From Rikenellaceae bacterium (GTDB taxonomy: Bacteria > Bacteroidota > Bacteroidia > Bacteroidales > Rikenellaceae), in the NCBI GenBank assembly GCA_015060045.1, contig SUZH01000005.1, positions 1 to 64,000 of the forward strand: a stretch of DNA of 64,000 nucleotides, given 5' to 3'. The translations under genes and the position numbers were made by a program. The notes under the pieces are model-generated. The model was given only the letters and a program-made list of their open reading frames with translations, did not search any database and was not told the origin of the DNA. This document shows positions 29,461 through 37,305 of the stretch, one piece after another (positions within the stretch are counted from its first letter, which is position 1; the number at the start of each line of letters is the position of its first letter).

Positions 29461-32400
29461 ATGAAACGAATCTTAATACTCGTTGCCGCACTCATCGCAC
29501 CGCTCCTTTCGTGGGCGGACGTTGAGGTTGGCGGGCTCGAGGTGGAGCAGATGGCTCGACCGCTCTCGGTGGAGCGAGCCCAACCCCGCCTGAGCTGGAT
29601 CATTAGCTCCGACGAGCGCGACGTAATGCAGACCGCCTACCATGTGCAGGTGGCCTCCGAGCCCGAGCTGTTGGCCGAAGGGAAGGCCGACCTGTGGGAT
29701 TCGGGCGTCGTAGCCTCGGATGCCTCGATCTGGGTGCCCTATGGCGGCAAGCAGCTCCAAAGCAACCAGCGTTGCTACTGGCGCGTGAAGGTCTATACGA
29801 CCCGTGGCGCATCGGCGTGGAGCGAGATGGGCGAATGGGGCATGGGCCTCCTGGGCGAGACGGCCTGGGGTGGTCGCTGGATCGGCTGGGAAGGCGCCTT
29901 CCCCTGGGACAAGGAGAAGAGCCACAGCGAGCTCAGCTCGCGCTACATCCGCACCGAATTTATGCTGGCCGAGAAGCCCATTAAGCGTGCTACGGTCCAC
30001 ATCTCGGGACTCGGCATGTACGAGCTCTTCATCAACGGCGAACTGATCGGCGATCAGGTACTGGCCCCCGTGCCGACCGACTACCGCCGCACGGTAACCT
30101 ACGACTCGTTCGACGTTACGGAGCAGCTGCAGGCCAATGCCAACGCCTTAGGCGTGGTGCTCGGCAACGGACGCTGGTACACGATGCGCCAGAACTACAA
30201 ACCCTACAAGATTCCCAACTTCGGCTACCCGAAGATGCGTCTGAATCTGATTGTTGAGTACGAAGATGGCACGAAGCAGCACATCGCATCGGAGCCGGGG
30301 TGGAAGCTCACGGCCGAGGGCCCGATCCGCAGCAACAACGAGTACGACGGCGAGATCTACGATGCCCGCATGGAGTTGGGCGACTGGACGAAGGTAGGCT
30401 ACGACGATACGAAGTGGCTTCTCGCACAGCGCGTGGCGCTGCCCTACGGCACGCTGCGTGGTGCCATTTCGCCCAACATGAAGATCATGAAGCGTCTGCC
30501 CGCCAAGACGGTGACCCACTATGAGGGTCGCACGATCGTCGATTTCGGGCAGAACATGGCCGGCTGGGTGAAGCTCAACGTGCGCGACACGAAGGAGGGC
30601 GATACGATCCTCATGCGCTATGCCGAGCGCCTCACCAACAATGGAGACTCGCTCTACACAGCCAATCTGCGCGACGCTTGGAGCCGCGACATCTACGTTG
30701 CCAACGGCAAGGAGCAAAACAAGAAGTGGAGCGCCCGCTTTTCCTACCACGGCTTCCGCTACATCGAGATCACGGGTCTGAAGAACCCCACGGTGGAGGA
30801 CTTCGAGGCCGAGGTGATCTTCGACAACATGCCGACCGTAGGCCAATTTGAGTGCTCGAACGAGGTGATCAACACGGTCTATCGCAACGCCTGGTGGGGC
30901 TTGAGCTCCAACTACAAGGGCATGCCGCTCGATTGTCCGCAGCGTAACGAGCGCCAGCCGTGGCTGGGTGACCACGCCGTCGGAACGTGGGGCGAGACCT
31001 TCATGTTCGACAGCGGTACGATGTACGCCAAGTGGATGGAGGATATCACCGAGGCACAGCGCGCCGATGGCTGTATTCCCGATGTGGTGCCCGCCTTCTG
31101 GAACTACTACACGGACGGCATGGTATGGCAGTCGGTGCTGCCGATCATCTGCGAGATGCTCTACGAGCAGACGGGCAACATCGAGCCGCTGCAGCGTAAC
31201 TACAACACGATGAAGCGCTGGCTGGACCACATGCAGGATTGCTACATGACCGAGGATGGTCTCGTCACGAAGGAGAAATATGGCGATTGGTGCGTACCGC
31301 CCGAGTCGCTGGAGTTGATCCACAGTCAGGATCCGTTGCGTGTAACGAATACGACCCTCATCGCTACGGCCTACTACAGCATGGTCTCGAAGATGATGGT
31401 CAAGTTCGCCACCCTGCTGGGTGAGACGGCCGACCGCGAGGATTATGCCGCCCGCGCCGAGAAGACCAAAGCGGCCTTCAACCGCCACTTCCTCCATGTC
31501 GAGGAGGGCAAGGCACCCACGCGCTACGACCACCTGCTCTATCCCGATGCCGTTTACTACGACAACAACACCGTGACGGCCAACCTCTTGGCCGTAGCCT
31601 TTGACCTCGTACCCGAGGAGCATCGTGCCAACGTCGAGAAGCAGATCCTGAAAAAACTGTTAGTCGATAACGGCGGCCACATCAGCAGTGGTGTCGCAGG
31701 CCAGAATTGGACGCTGCGCTACCTGACGAAGATGGGTCGCGGCGATGTGGCTTATCTGCTCGCCTCGCAGAAGTCTTACCCCAGCTTCGGCTACATGGCT
31801 TCGCGTGGTGCAACGACCATCTGGGAGCTTTGGAACGGCGACACGGCCAGCCCGAAGATGAACTCGGGTAACCACGTCATGATGCTCGGCGACCTGATTC
31901 CCTGGTTCTACCGCGATCTGGCCGGTATCAACCCCGCCAAGCCGGGTTACAAGGCGATCCGTCTCGAGCCCGACCTCTCGATCCAGAACCTGGAGCGCGT
32001 CTCGGCTTCGTACGAGTCGCTGCACGGTCGCATTGCAAGCAGCTACCGCAAAACGCCGATGCTGCTGGAGTGGGAGCTGGAAATTCCCTGCAATACCTCG
32101 GCCACGGTACTCCTGCCGACGCTCAACCCCGAGGCTGTTCAAGGCGAGGGCATTCGCTACCTCGGCGAGCAGCACGGCAAGGGGGCATGGTATGTACCGT
32201 CGGGTAAGTACCAGCTCTCGATTCCGCTCGATCCCGCCCATGGCGAGGAACGTGCAGGTATCACGCGTGATGAGTTCCTCTACGAGCAGGCACCCTTTAT
32301 CGAGTGCCACGCCTCGACGATCGAGGAGCTGCCGAATGGCGACCTGATTGCCGCCTACTTCGGTGGCACGAAGGAGCGCAACCCCGATGTCTGCATCTGG

Positions 32401-33315
32401 ACGCAGACGAAAAAGAAGGGGAGCAACCGCTGGTCGGAGCCCAAAATGGTAGCTGACGGCATCCAGAACGACACGCTGCGCTACGCCTGCTGGAATCCGG
32501 TACTCTATCAGGTTCCGGTGAAGGGTGGCGAGTTGTGGCTCTTCTACAAGGTAGGCCCCAATGTGCCGAGTTGGAAAGGGTACCTGATCCGCTCGAAGAA
32601 TGGTGGTAAGACCTGGTCGAAGCCCGAGCAGTTGCCCGACGGCATCTTCGGTGCGATCAAGAATAAGCCCGTTTGGGTGGATGGTCGCATCCTCTGCCCC
32701 TCGTCGGACGAGCTGGGCCGTTGGAGTGTGCATTTCGAGTGGACGGACGACCTGGGCAAGACGTGGCACCGCACCAAACCGCTCGATGCGGAGTTGAACG
32801 TGCCGACCCGTTTCCGACCCGCTGTAACGACCAAGGCCGAGGTGGGCACAAAGCCCTACGATTCGTCGAAGGCGTTGCCGATTGAAGCGATTCAGCCCAC
32901 GATCCTCAAGCTCAAGGATGGCCGTCTGCAGATGATGTGCCGCACGCGCAACGGCAAGACGGGTATTGCCTACTCGTCGGATCGCGGTGAGACCTGGACC
33001 AAGCTGACGCTAATGGATTTGGAGCACAACCAGTCGGGCATCGACGCCGTGACGCTGCGTGACGGTCGTCATGTGTTGGTTTACAACAACTTCGAGACCC
33101 TGGACGGCACGCCGAAGGGTCCCCGCACGCCGCTGTCGGTGGCCGTTTCGGAGGATGGCACGAACTGGAAGCATGTAATCACGTTGGAGGAGAGCCCCAT
33201 CAGCCAATACTCCTACCCGGCGGTGATCGAGGCCGAGGATGGCACGATCCACACGACCTACACCTGGCGTCGTCGCCGCATCAAGCATGTGGAGTTCAAG
33301 CTCGAAGCGGAGTAA
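29461..33315 (+). CDS. GH78 rhamnosidase fused to a sialidase-like BNR propeller
   Basis: A 1284-residue secreted bifunctional protein. Signal peptide about 1-19. Residues about 20-925 form a complete GH78 enzyme: N-terminal beta-sandwiches, then the barrel with DCPQRNERQPW at 491-501 giving D491 and E497, then a C-terminal sandwich. Residues about 930-1284 form a sialidase-type propeller with Asp-box repeats SKNGGKTW (1045-1052), TDDLGKTW (1095-1102), SSDRGETW (1172-1179) and a weaker SEDGTNW (1230-1236). RG-II side chain C is rhamnose linked to Kdo, a keto-sugar acid like sialic acid, so one polypeptide could remove both. That role is inference. It is the last gene of the operon, and stops 6 bp before a nested inverted repeat and terminator. 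Confidence 0.82.
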   Translation: MKRILILVAALIAPLLSWADVEVGGLEVEQMARPLSVERAQPRLSWIISSDERDVMQTAYHVQVASEPELLAEGKADLWDSGVVASDASIWVPYGGKQLQSNQRCYWRVKVYTTRGASAWSEMGEWGMGLLGETAWGGRWIGWEGAFPWDKEKSHSELSSRYIRTEFMLAEKPIKRATVHISGLGMYELFINGELIGDQVLAPVPTDYRRTVTYDSFDVTEQLQANANALGVVLGNGRWYTMRQNYKPYKIPNFGYPKMRLNLIVEYEDGTKQHIASEPGWKLTAEGPIRSNNEYDGEIYDARMELGDWTKVGYDDTKWLLAQRVALPYGTLRGAISPNMKIMKRLPAKTVTHYEGRTIVDFGQNMAGWVKLNVRDTKEGDTILMRYAERLTNNGDSLYTANLRDAWSRDIYVANGKEQNKKWSARFSYHGFRYIEITGLKNPTVEDFEAEVIFDNMPTVGQFECSNEVINTVYRNAWWGLSSNYKGMPLDCPQRNERQPWLGDHAVGTWGETFMFDSGTMYAKWMEDITEAQRADGCIPDVVPAFWNYYTDGMVWQSVLPIICEMLYEQTGNIEPLQRNYNTMKRWLDHMQDCYMTEDGLVTKEKYGDWCVPPESLELIHSQDPLRVTNTTLIATAYYSMVSKMMVKFATLLGETADREDYAARAEKTKAAFNRHFLHVEEGKAPTRYDHLLYPDAVYYDNNTVTANLLAVAFDLVPEEHRANVEKQILKKLLVDNGGHISSGVAGQNWTLRYLTKMGRGDVAYLLASQKSYPSFGYMASRGATTIWELWNGDTASPKMNSGNHVMMLGDLIPWFYRDLAGINPAKPGYKAIRLEPDLSIQNLERVSASYESLHGRIASSYRKTPMLLEWELEIPCNTSATVLLPTLNPEAVQGEGIRYLGEQHGKGAWYVPSGKYQLSIPLDPAHGEERAGITRDEFLYEQAPFIECHASTIEELPNGDLIAAYFGGTKERNPDVCIWTQTKKKGSNRWSEPKMVADGIQNDTLRYACWNPVLYQVPVKGGELWLFYKVGPNVPSWKGYLIRSKNGGKTWSKPEQLPDGIFGAIKNKPVWVDGRILCPSSDELGRWSVHFEWTDDLGKTWHRTKPLDAELNVPTRFRPAVTTKAEVGTKPYDSSKALPIEAIQPTILKLKDGRLQMMCRTRNGKTGIAYSSDRGETWTKLTLMDLEHNQSGIDAVTLRDGRHVLVYNNFETLDGTPKGPRTPLSVAVSEDGTNWKHVITLEESPISQYSYPAVIEAEDGTIHTTYTWRRRRIKHVEFKLEAE

Positions 33316-33321
33316 GCCTTA

Positions 33322-33448
33322 GCAGCCTTTTGGTTGCCCAATGGCAACCGATCGAAAAAGAGAGATTCCCGCCTTTGCAAGTGTGACCCTTGCAGGCGGG
33401 GATCTCTCTTTTTTTTCGATGCCACCTTTGGCGGCATCAAAAGGCTGC
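33322..33448. repeat. 127-bp nested inverted repeat containing the locus terminator
   Basis: Outer stem GCAGCCTTTTG (33322-33332) pairs perfectly with CAAAAGGCTGC (33438-33448). Inside are three hairpins: GGTTGCC-CAAT-GGCAACC (33332-33349), a long stem between 33351-33373 and 33395-33420, and GATGCCACC-TTT-GGCGGCATC (33418-33438). Left and right ends look like inverted copies of one module with differing hairpin bases. Confidence 0.75.
33361..33418 (+). terminator. Intrinsic terminator of the rightward RG-II operon
   Basis: Stem AGAGATTCCCGCC with GGCGGGGATCTCT, a 21-nt loop that can itself pair GCAAG/CTTGC, then a run of eight T (33409-33416). An A-run on the left makes it usable in both directions. 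Confidence 0.85.
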
Positions 33449-33602
33449 AAAAAAAATACGACACGCTACAAAAAAGAAGATTATACCTACAATCCACCCA
33501 AACCCTCCTTTGATAAGGAGGGCTTAGTCGCTTTCAGCTCCTTAAGAAGCGCTCTTCAAGGGTTGCACTTTTCCCCTTTTCCGTAAATTTTGAATGCTAA
33601 AT
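33449..33602. other. Spacer with small palindromes and 14-bp AT-rich repeats
   Basis: No gene seen. It holds a hairpin CCCTCCTT-TGAT-AAGGAGGG near 33504-33523. Its right end holds the start of two degenerate tandem copies of a 14-bp unit ending TAAATTTTGAAT (33583-33596 and 33597-33610); the second copy supplies the -33 TTTG of the btu promoter. Confidence 0.5.
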
Positions 33603-33633
33603 TTTGAATTCTAAATTATCTTCCCTACCTTTG
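33603..33633 (+). promoter_or_regulatory. btu operon promoter
   Basis: TTTG (33603-33606), exactly 19 nt, then TACCTTTG (33626-33633). This is an excellent match to the Bacteroidota primary-sigma promoter. The expected transcription start is only a few bases before the cobalamin aptamer. Confidence 0.82.
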
Positions 33634-33640
33634 TCCTCGT

Positions 33641-33802
33641 AAGGTTCTCCGAAAGCCGTCGAGACGGCCGAGGGGTGAAAAGGAAATTCGGTGAGAATCC
33701 GAAACAATACCTGTTGCTGTAATTTCCGCAAAGTTTGATGCTTTCTGCCACTGGGAAACTGGGAAGGCGCATCAAAGGGGAATAAGTCAGAAGACCTGCC
33801 TA
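33641..33802 (+). promoter_or_regulatory. Cobalamin (B12) riboswitch aptamer
   Basis: Conserved blocks occur in order: GGTGAGAATCC (33690-33700), GTTGCTGTAA (33713-33722), GCCACTGGGAA (33747-33757), GGGAAGG (33761-33767) and the B12-box-like GTCAGAAGACCTGCC (33786-33800). A stem TTTGATGC (33734-33741) with GCATCAAA (33769-33776) encloses the central block. It precedes five cobalamin-uptake genes, so B12 would repress them. Confidence 0.93.
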
Positions 33803-33982
33803 CAATCAGATGAAACGCCTGCAGGTGTACGGGCCAAGCATCAAAGCAGAAGAGACCCCAAAGGGCTGCTAAGGAGGCAGGAGCGGTGACGATCGCGTTA
33901 TACTTCGGGAGGGAAGGCAGTGGATGAGGGGAGGGGCGAGAGGAGGAAAGTCCCTATAGCACTCTTCAGTTTTGTAACTTGA
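33803..33982 (+). promoter_or_regulatory. Long riboswitch expression platform
   Basis: About 180 nt of G/A-rich transcribed leader between aptamer and terminator, without an ORF. It includes CTTCGGGAGG (33953-33952 region, near 33903-33912), a motif likely to form the loop partner of the aptamer, and GGAGGAAAGTCC near 33942-33953, which could form an antiterminator. The folding has not been computed. Confidence 0.5.
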
Positions 33983-34018
33983 CGTCGTATTCCAAGCAGG
34001 AGTACGGCGATTTTTTTT
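33983..34018 (+). terminator. Riboswitch-controlled intrinsic terminator
   Basis: Arm CGTCGTATTCC (33983-33993) pairs with GGAGTACGGCG (33999-34009), all 11 positions allowing two G-T pairs, followed by A and eight T. It lies 25 bp before the BtuG start and is placed for premature termination when B12 is bound. Confidence 0.88.
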
Positions 34019-34043
34019 GAACAAAACAAAAACAAAACAAGTT

Positions 34044-35126
34044 ATGAAACGCTTACTCTATGCTTTGGGATGGTTGCTTTTTGCGACGATGTTGTGTCAA
34101 TGTTCAGACAGCGACAACGACAATCCCCCCATTGATCCGGTCGAAGTTCCGCAAGGACTCTTTGTAGTTAATGCCGGCAATTACAATGCCAGCAACGCCT
34201 CACTCTCCTTTTACGACCCCGTAGGCAACGGCTACGACAACGAGATCTTTGCCAAAATCAACGGCTATAAATTAGGCGATACGGCGCAGTCCATGTCCAT
34301 CCACAACGACACGGGTTGGATCGTGGTCAATAACTCGCACATTATCTACGTCATCGACCTCAAGACGATGCGCGAAAAGGGCCGCATCACGGGCATCACT
34401 TCGCCCCGCTACATCTGCTTCCTCTCGGACGAGAAGGCCTACGTTAGCTCGATGTACAGCGACCAACTCACGATCATCAACCCCAAGACCTACTCGATCA
34501 TCGGGTCAGTGACCGTGCCGAAGAATACGGCCATCTCGGGTCACACGGGATCGACGGAGGAGATGGTCGTAATCGGCAAGTACCTCTATGTCACCTGCTG
34601 GTCGTATGAGAAAACCATCGTCAAGATTGACACCTCGACCGACAAGGTGGTTGCCACGTTGGAGGTGGGTCTGCAACCCGCATCGCTCGTTAAGGATCGC
34701 AACGGCAAGCTCTGGACCATCTGCGATGGCGGTTACGAGGGTTCGCCCGTAGGCTACGAGGCCCCCGTACTCTGCCGCATCGACCCCGAACAGATGACCG
34801 TCGAGGCGCGTTACCCGTTCTCGAAGGGGGACTACACCTCAAAGCTACGCATCAACGGCACGGGCGATCAGCTCTATTGGCTCAACAACGGTGCCCCCTA
34901 TCGCATGAATATCTCGGACACGGAGTTGCCTGCAACTACGGCCTTCGACACGAAGGAGTCCTACTTCTACGCCCTTACGATTGACCCCGAGAACAACGAC
35001 ATCTACCTGGCTGATGCCATCGACTACCAGCAGGCCGGTATCGTCTATCGCTACTCGGCTACGGGCAAATGTCTCGTCAGCTTCTATGTCGGTGTGATCC
35101 CGACCGAGTTCTGCTGGAACAAATAG
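34044..35126 (+). CDS. btuG: BtuG-like surface cobalamin-binding lipoprotein (beta-propeller)
   Basis: Surface lipoprotein expected to capture vitamin B12 and pass it to BtuB. The 360 residues begin with a lipoprotein signal ending LCQCSDSDND; acids right after the lipid-bearing Cys fit the Bacteroidota surface-export signal. The remainder is a YncE/DUF5074-like seven-bladed propeller with repeats such as LYVTCWSYEKTIVKID. The start at ATG 34044 is preferred to an in-frame TTG at 34017, which overlaps the terminator T-run. It is the first gene after the riboswitch and 10 bp before btuB. The name is inferred from fold, lipoprotein signal and operon; BtuG proteins of Bacteroides are the known precedent. 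Confidence 0.8.
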   Translation: MKRLLYALGWLLFATMLCQCSDSDNDNPPIDPVEVPQGLFVVNAGNYNASNASLSFYDPVGNGYDNEIFAKINGYKLGDTAQSMSIHNDTGWIVVNNSHIIYVIDLKTMREKGRITGITSPRYICFLSDEKAYVSSMYSDQLTIINPKTYSIIGSVTVPKNTAISGHTGSTEEMVVIGKYLYVTCWSYEKTIVKIDTSTDKVVATLEVGLQPASLVKDRNGKLWTICDGGYEGSPVGYEAPVLCRIDPEQMTVEARYPFSKGDYTSKLRINGTGDQLYWLNNGAPYRMNISDTELPATTAFDTKESYFYALTIDPENNDIYLADAIDYQQAGIVYRYSATGKCLVSFYVGVIPTEFCWNK

Positions 35127-35136
35127 GCTGACAATA

Positions 35137-37212
35137 GTGAAAAAGTTGCTACATACCCTGCTTCTGCTCCTCATCATCGGGGCGGTGCATGCCCAAGAGG
35201 GCATCGACTCGCTCATTGCGATCGACGAGGTGGCCGTAGTGGGTCGCCGTCCGATGAAGCAGATTGGGGTGCAGTGCACGAAGTTCGACTCGGTGGCCCT
35301 AAAGGAGCATATCGCCCTCTCGATGGCCGATGTGCTGACCTACAACTCCTCCGTTTTTGTCAAGAGTTATGGCCGTGCAACCCTCTCCACGGTCGCCTTC
35401 CGCGGCACCTCTCCCTCCCATACGCAGGTGCTGTGGAACGGCATGAAGCTCAACTCCCCGATGCTCGGCATGACCGACTTCTCGATGATCCCCTCCTACT
35501 TCATCGACGAAGCCTCGCTCTTGCACGGTTCCTCCTCCGTCAGCGAGACGGGCGGTGGTCTGGGCGGTGCCGTGAAGCTCTCGACAAGACCCAAAGAGTA
35601 TGACGGCTTTCACCTCCAATTCGTGCAGGGTGTCGGTTCGTTCGAGACCTTCGACGAGTACCTGCATTTAGGCTACGGCAATGAGCGCTGGCAACTCTCG
35701 ACCCGCCTGGTCTATGCCACCTCGCCCAACGACTACAAATTTGTCAATCGCGACAAGAAGCTCAACATCTACGACGAGAACCACAACATCGTCTCCCAGT
35801 ACCACCCCACGGAGCGTAACCGCAACGGTGCGTTCAAGGATTTTCACGCCTTGCAGGAGATCTACTACCGCCTCACGGATCGGGATCGCCTCTCGCTCAC
35901 GGCGTGGTATACGGCCTCGAATCGCGAACTGCCGATGATCTCGACCTCCTATGCCGAGGACGAAGAGATCGAGAACCGCCAACGCGAGGAGACGCTGCGT
36001 GCACTCCTCGGCTGGGAGCACATCGCCGCGAAGGGACGCCTGGCAGCGCAGGCGGGTTACATCCACTCCTGGTCGGCCTACGACCGACGCGTCACCCACG
36101 GCGGAAACGCCTCGGAGGAGAACGACGGGGGACTGCCGGATGGGACGATGGAGTATTCGCGCAACCACCTCAACACGCTCTACGGACGCTTTAGTGGCGA
36201 GTATCTTCCCTCCGAAAAGTGGCTCTTCTCGGCCGAGGTGACAGCTCATCACCACTTGAGTCGTGCCCGCGGCAAGGAGGTAATCGATAGTGACGGGACG
36301 CATCGTGCCGGATTCAAGGAGGATCGTACCGAGCTGACCGCGACGGCCACGGCCCGTTGGCGTGCACTCCCCTGGCTCGGCCTCGGTCTCACGCTCCGCG
36401 AAGAGCTTTACGATGACGCGCTTTCGCCCCTGATCCCTGCCCTCTTTGTCGATGGCGAGTTGATTCGGGGTGGCAAGCTGGTGCTGAAGGGTTCGCTTTC
36501 GCGCAACTACCGCTACCCGACCCTCAACGACCTCTACTTCCAGCCGGGTGGTAACCCCGACCTAAAGCCCGAGAAGGGGTGGTCGTATGACGTAGGGCTC
36601 GATCTCAAGCTCGGCAGCGGGAAGCCCCTCGCGCTCAGCGGATCGCTCGCGTGGTTCGATTCGCGCATCGAGGATTGGATCCTCTGGTATCCCAAGGCGA
36701 TGGGCTACTACACGCCCGAGAATGTCAAGGAGGTGCACTCCTACGGCATCGAGGTCGAGCTGACCCCCTCGTGGCGTCCCTCGAAGGATTGGCTCGTAGA
36801 ACTACACACCTCCTACGCCTGGACCCCTTCGCTTAACGTAGGTGATCCCTTCTCCTCGGCCGACCAATCGGTCGGGAAGCAGCTCCCCTATGTTCCCGAG
36901 CACTCCGCCTCGGCCACCCTGCGCCTCGGTTGGCGACGCTGGGAGCTGGGCTACAAGTGGTGCGCCTACAGCGAGCGCTACACCCTATCGAGCAACGGTT
37001 CGACCATCACCGGCACGCTCGAAGGCTACGCTCTGAGCAACCTCACGCTCGGACACACGCTCCACCTCCGTTGGTGCGACCTCTCGCTGCGCGGGGCTGT
37101 GAACAACCTCCTCGACAAGGAGTATATCACGGTGCTCTCGCGACCGATGCCGGGCATCAACTACGAACTTTTTATCGGAATTACCCCCAAATGGGGCAAG
37201 AAACGACACTAA
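35137..37212 (+). CDS. btuB: TonB-dependent cobalamin receptor BtuB
   Basis: Outer-membrane TonB-dependent receptor of 691 residues. It starts at GTG 35137, which directly begins a clean signal peptide (MKKLLHTLLLLLIIGAVHAQ). A TonB-box-like IDEVAVVG (about 31-38) precedes the plug domain (about 45-150, with VLWNGMKLNSP) and a beta-barrel (about 160-691). The size and the lack of an N-terminal carboxypeptidase-like domain fit BtuB rather than SusC. Its place behind a B12 riboswitch and a BtuG-like gene, and before BtuF-C-D, defines cobalamin as the substrate. Energy would come from TonB-ExbBD encoded elsewhere. A strong hairpin follows the gene. Confidence 0.9.
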   Translation: MKKLLHTLLLLLIIGAVHAQEGIDSLIAIDEVAVVGRRPMKQIGVQCTKFDSVALKEHIALSMADVLTYNSSVFVKSYGRATLSTVAFRGTSPSHTQVLWNGMKLNSPMLGMTDFSMIPSYFIDEASLLHGSSSVSETGGGLGGAVKLSTRPKEYDGFHLQFVQGVGSFETFDEYLHLGYGNERWQLSTRLVYATSPNDYKFVNRDKKLNIYDENHNIVSQYHPTERNRNGAFKDFHALQEIYYRLTDRDRLSLTAWYTASNRELPMISTSYAEDEEIENRQREETLRALLGWEHIAAKGRLAAQAGYIHSWSAYDRRVTHGGNASEENDGGLPDGTMEYSRNHLNTLYGRFSGEYLPSEKWLFSAEVTAHHHLSRARGKEVIDSDGTHRAGFKEDRTELTATATARWRALPWLGLGLTLREELYDDALSPLIPALFVDGELIRGGKLVLKGSLSRNYRYPTLNDLYFQPGGNPDLKPEKGWSYDVGLDLKLGSGKPLALSGSLAWFDSRIEDWILWYPKAMGYYTPENVKEVHSYGIEVELTPSWRPSKDWLVELHTSYAWTPSLNVGDPFSSADQSVGKQLPYVPEHSASATLRLGWRRWELGYKWCAYSERYTLSSNGSTITGTLEGYALSNLTLGHTLHLRWCDLSLRGAVNNLLDKEYITVLSRPMPGINYELFIGITPKWGKKRH

Positions 37213-37219
37213 ATGATCC

Positions 37220-37300
37220 ATCGGCAGTGGCCGCATAACTAAATTAAGAAACGCGTGATTTGCCATAACTACGCCATAACGGCCACTGCCGATTTTTTTT
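37220..37300 (+). terminator. Terminator-like hairpin between btuB and btuF
   Basis: A perfect 14-bp inverted repeat, ATCGGCAGTGGCCG (37220-37233) with CGGCCACTGCCGAT (37280-37293), has a 46-nt AT-rich loop and a T-run (37293-37300). The btuF ATG follows 5 nt later. It could attenuate transcription or protect the upstream RNA inside the operon. Confidence 0.7.
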
Positions 37301-37305
37301 ACCGC

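Noticed and set aside
33942..33953. GGAGGAAAGTCC resembles the conserved P4 region of RNase P RNA
   Set aside because: The other conserved RNase P parts do not follow; the riboswitch terminator begins 30 nt later. Treated as part of the expression platform.
34017..34043. TTG start for the BtuG-like gene
   Set aside because: It overlaps the riboswitch terminator T-run and adds polar residues before the lipoprotein signal; ATG 34044 fits.
35137..37212. SusC-type receptor for the RG-II locus
   Set aside because: The receptor is behind a B12 riboswitch, is only 691 residues, lacks the SusC N-terminal domain and has no SusD partner; it is BtuB.
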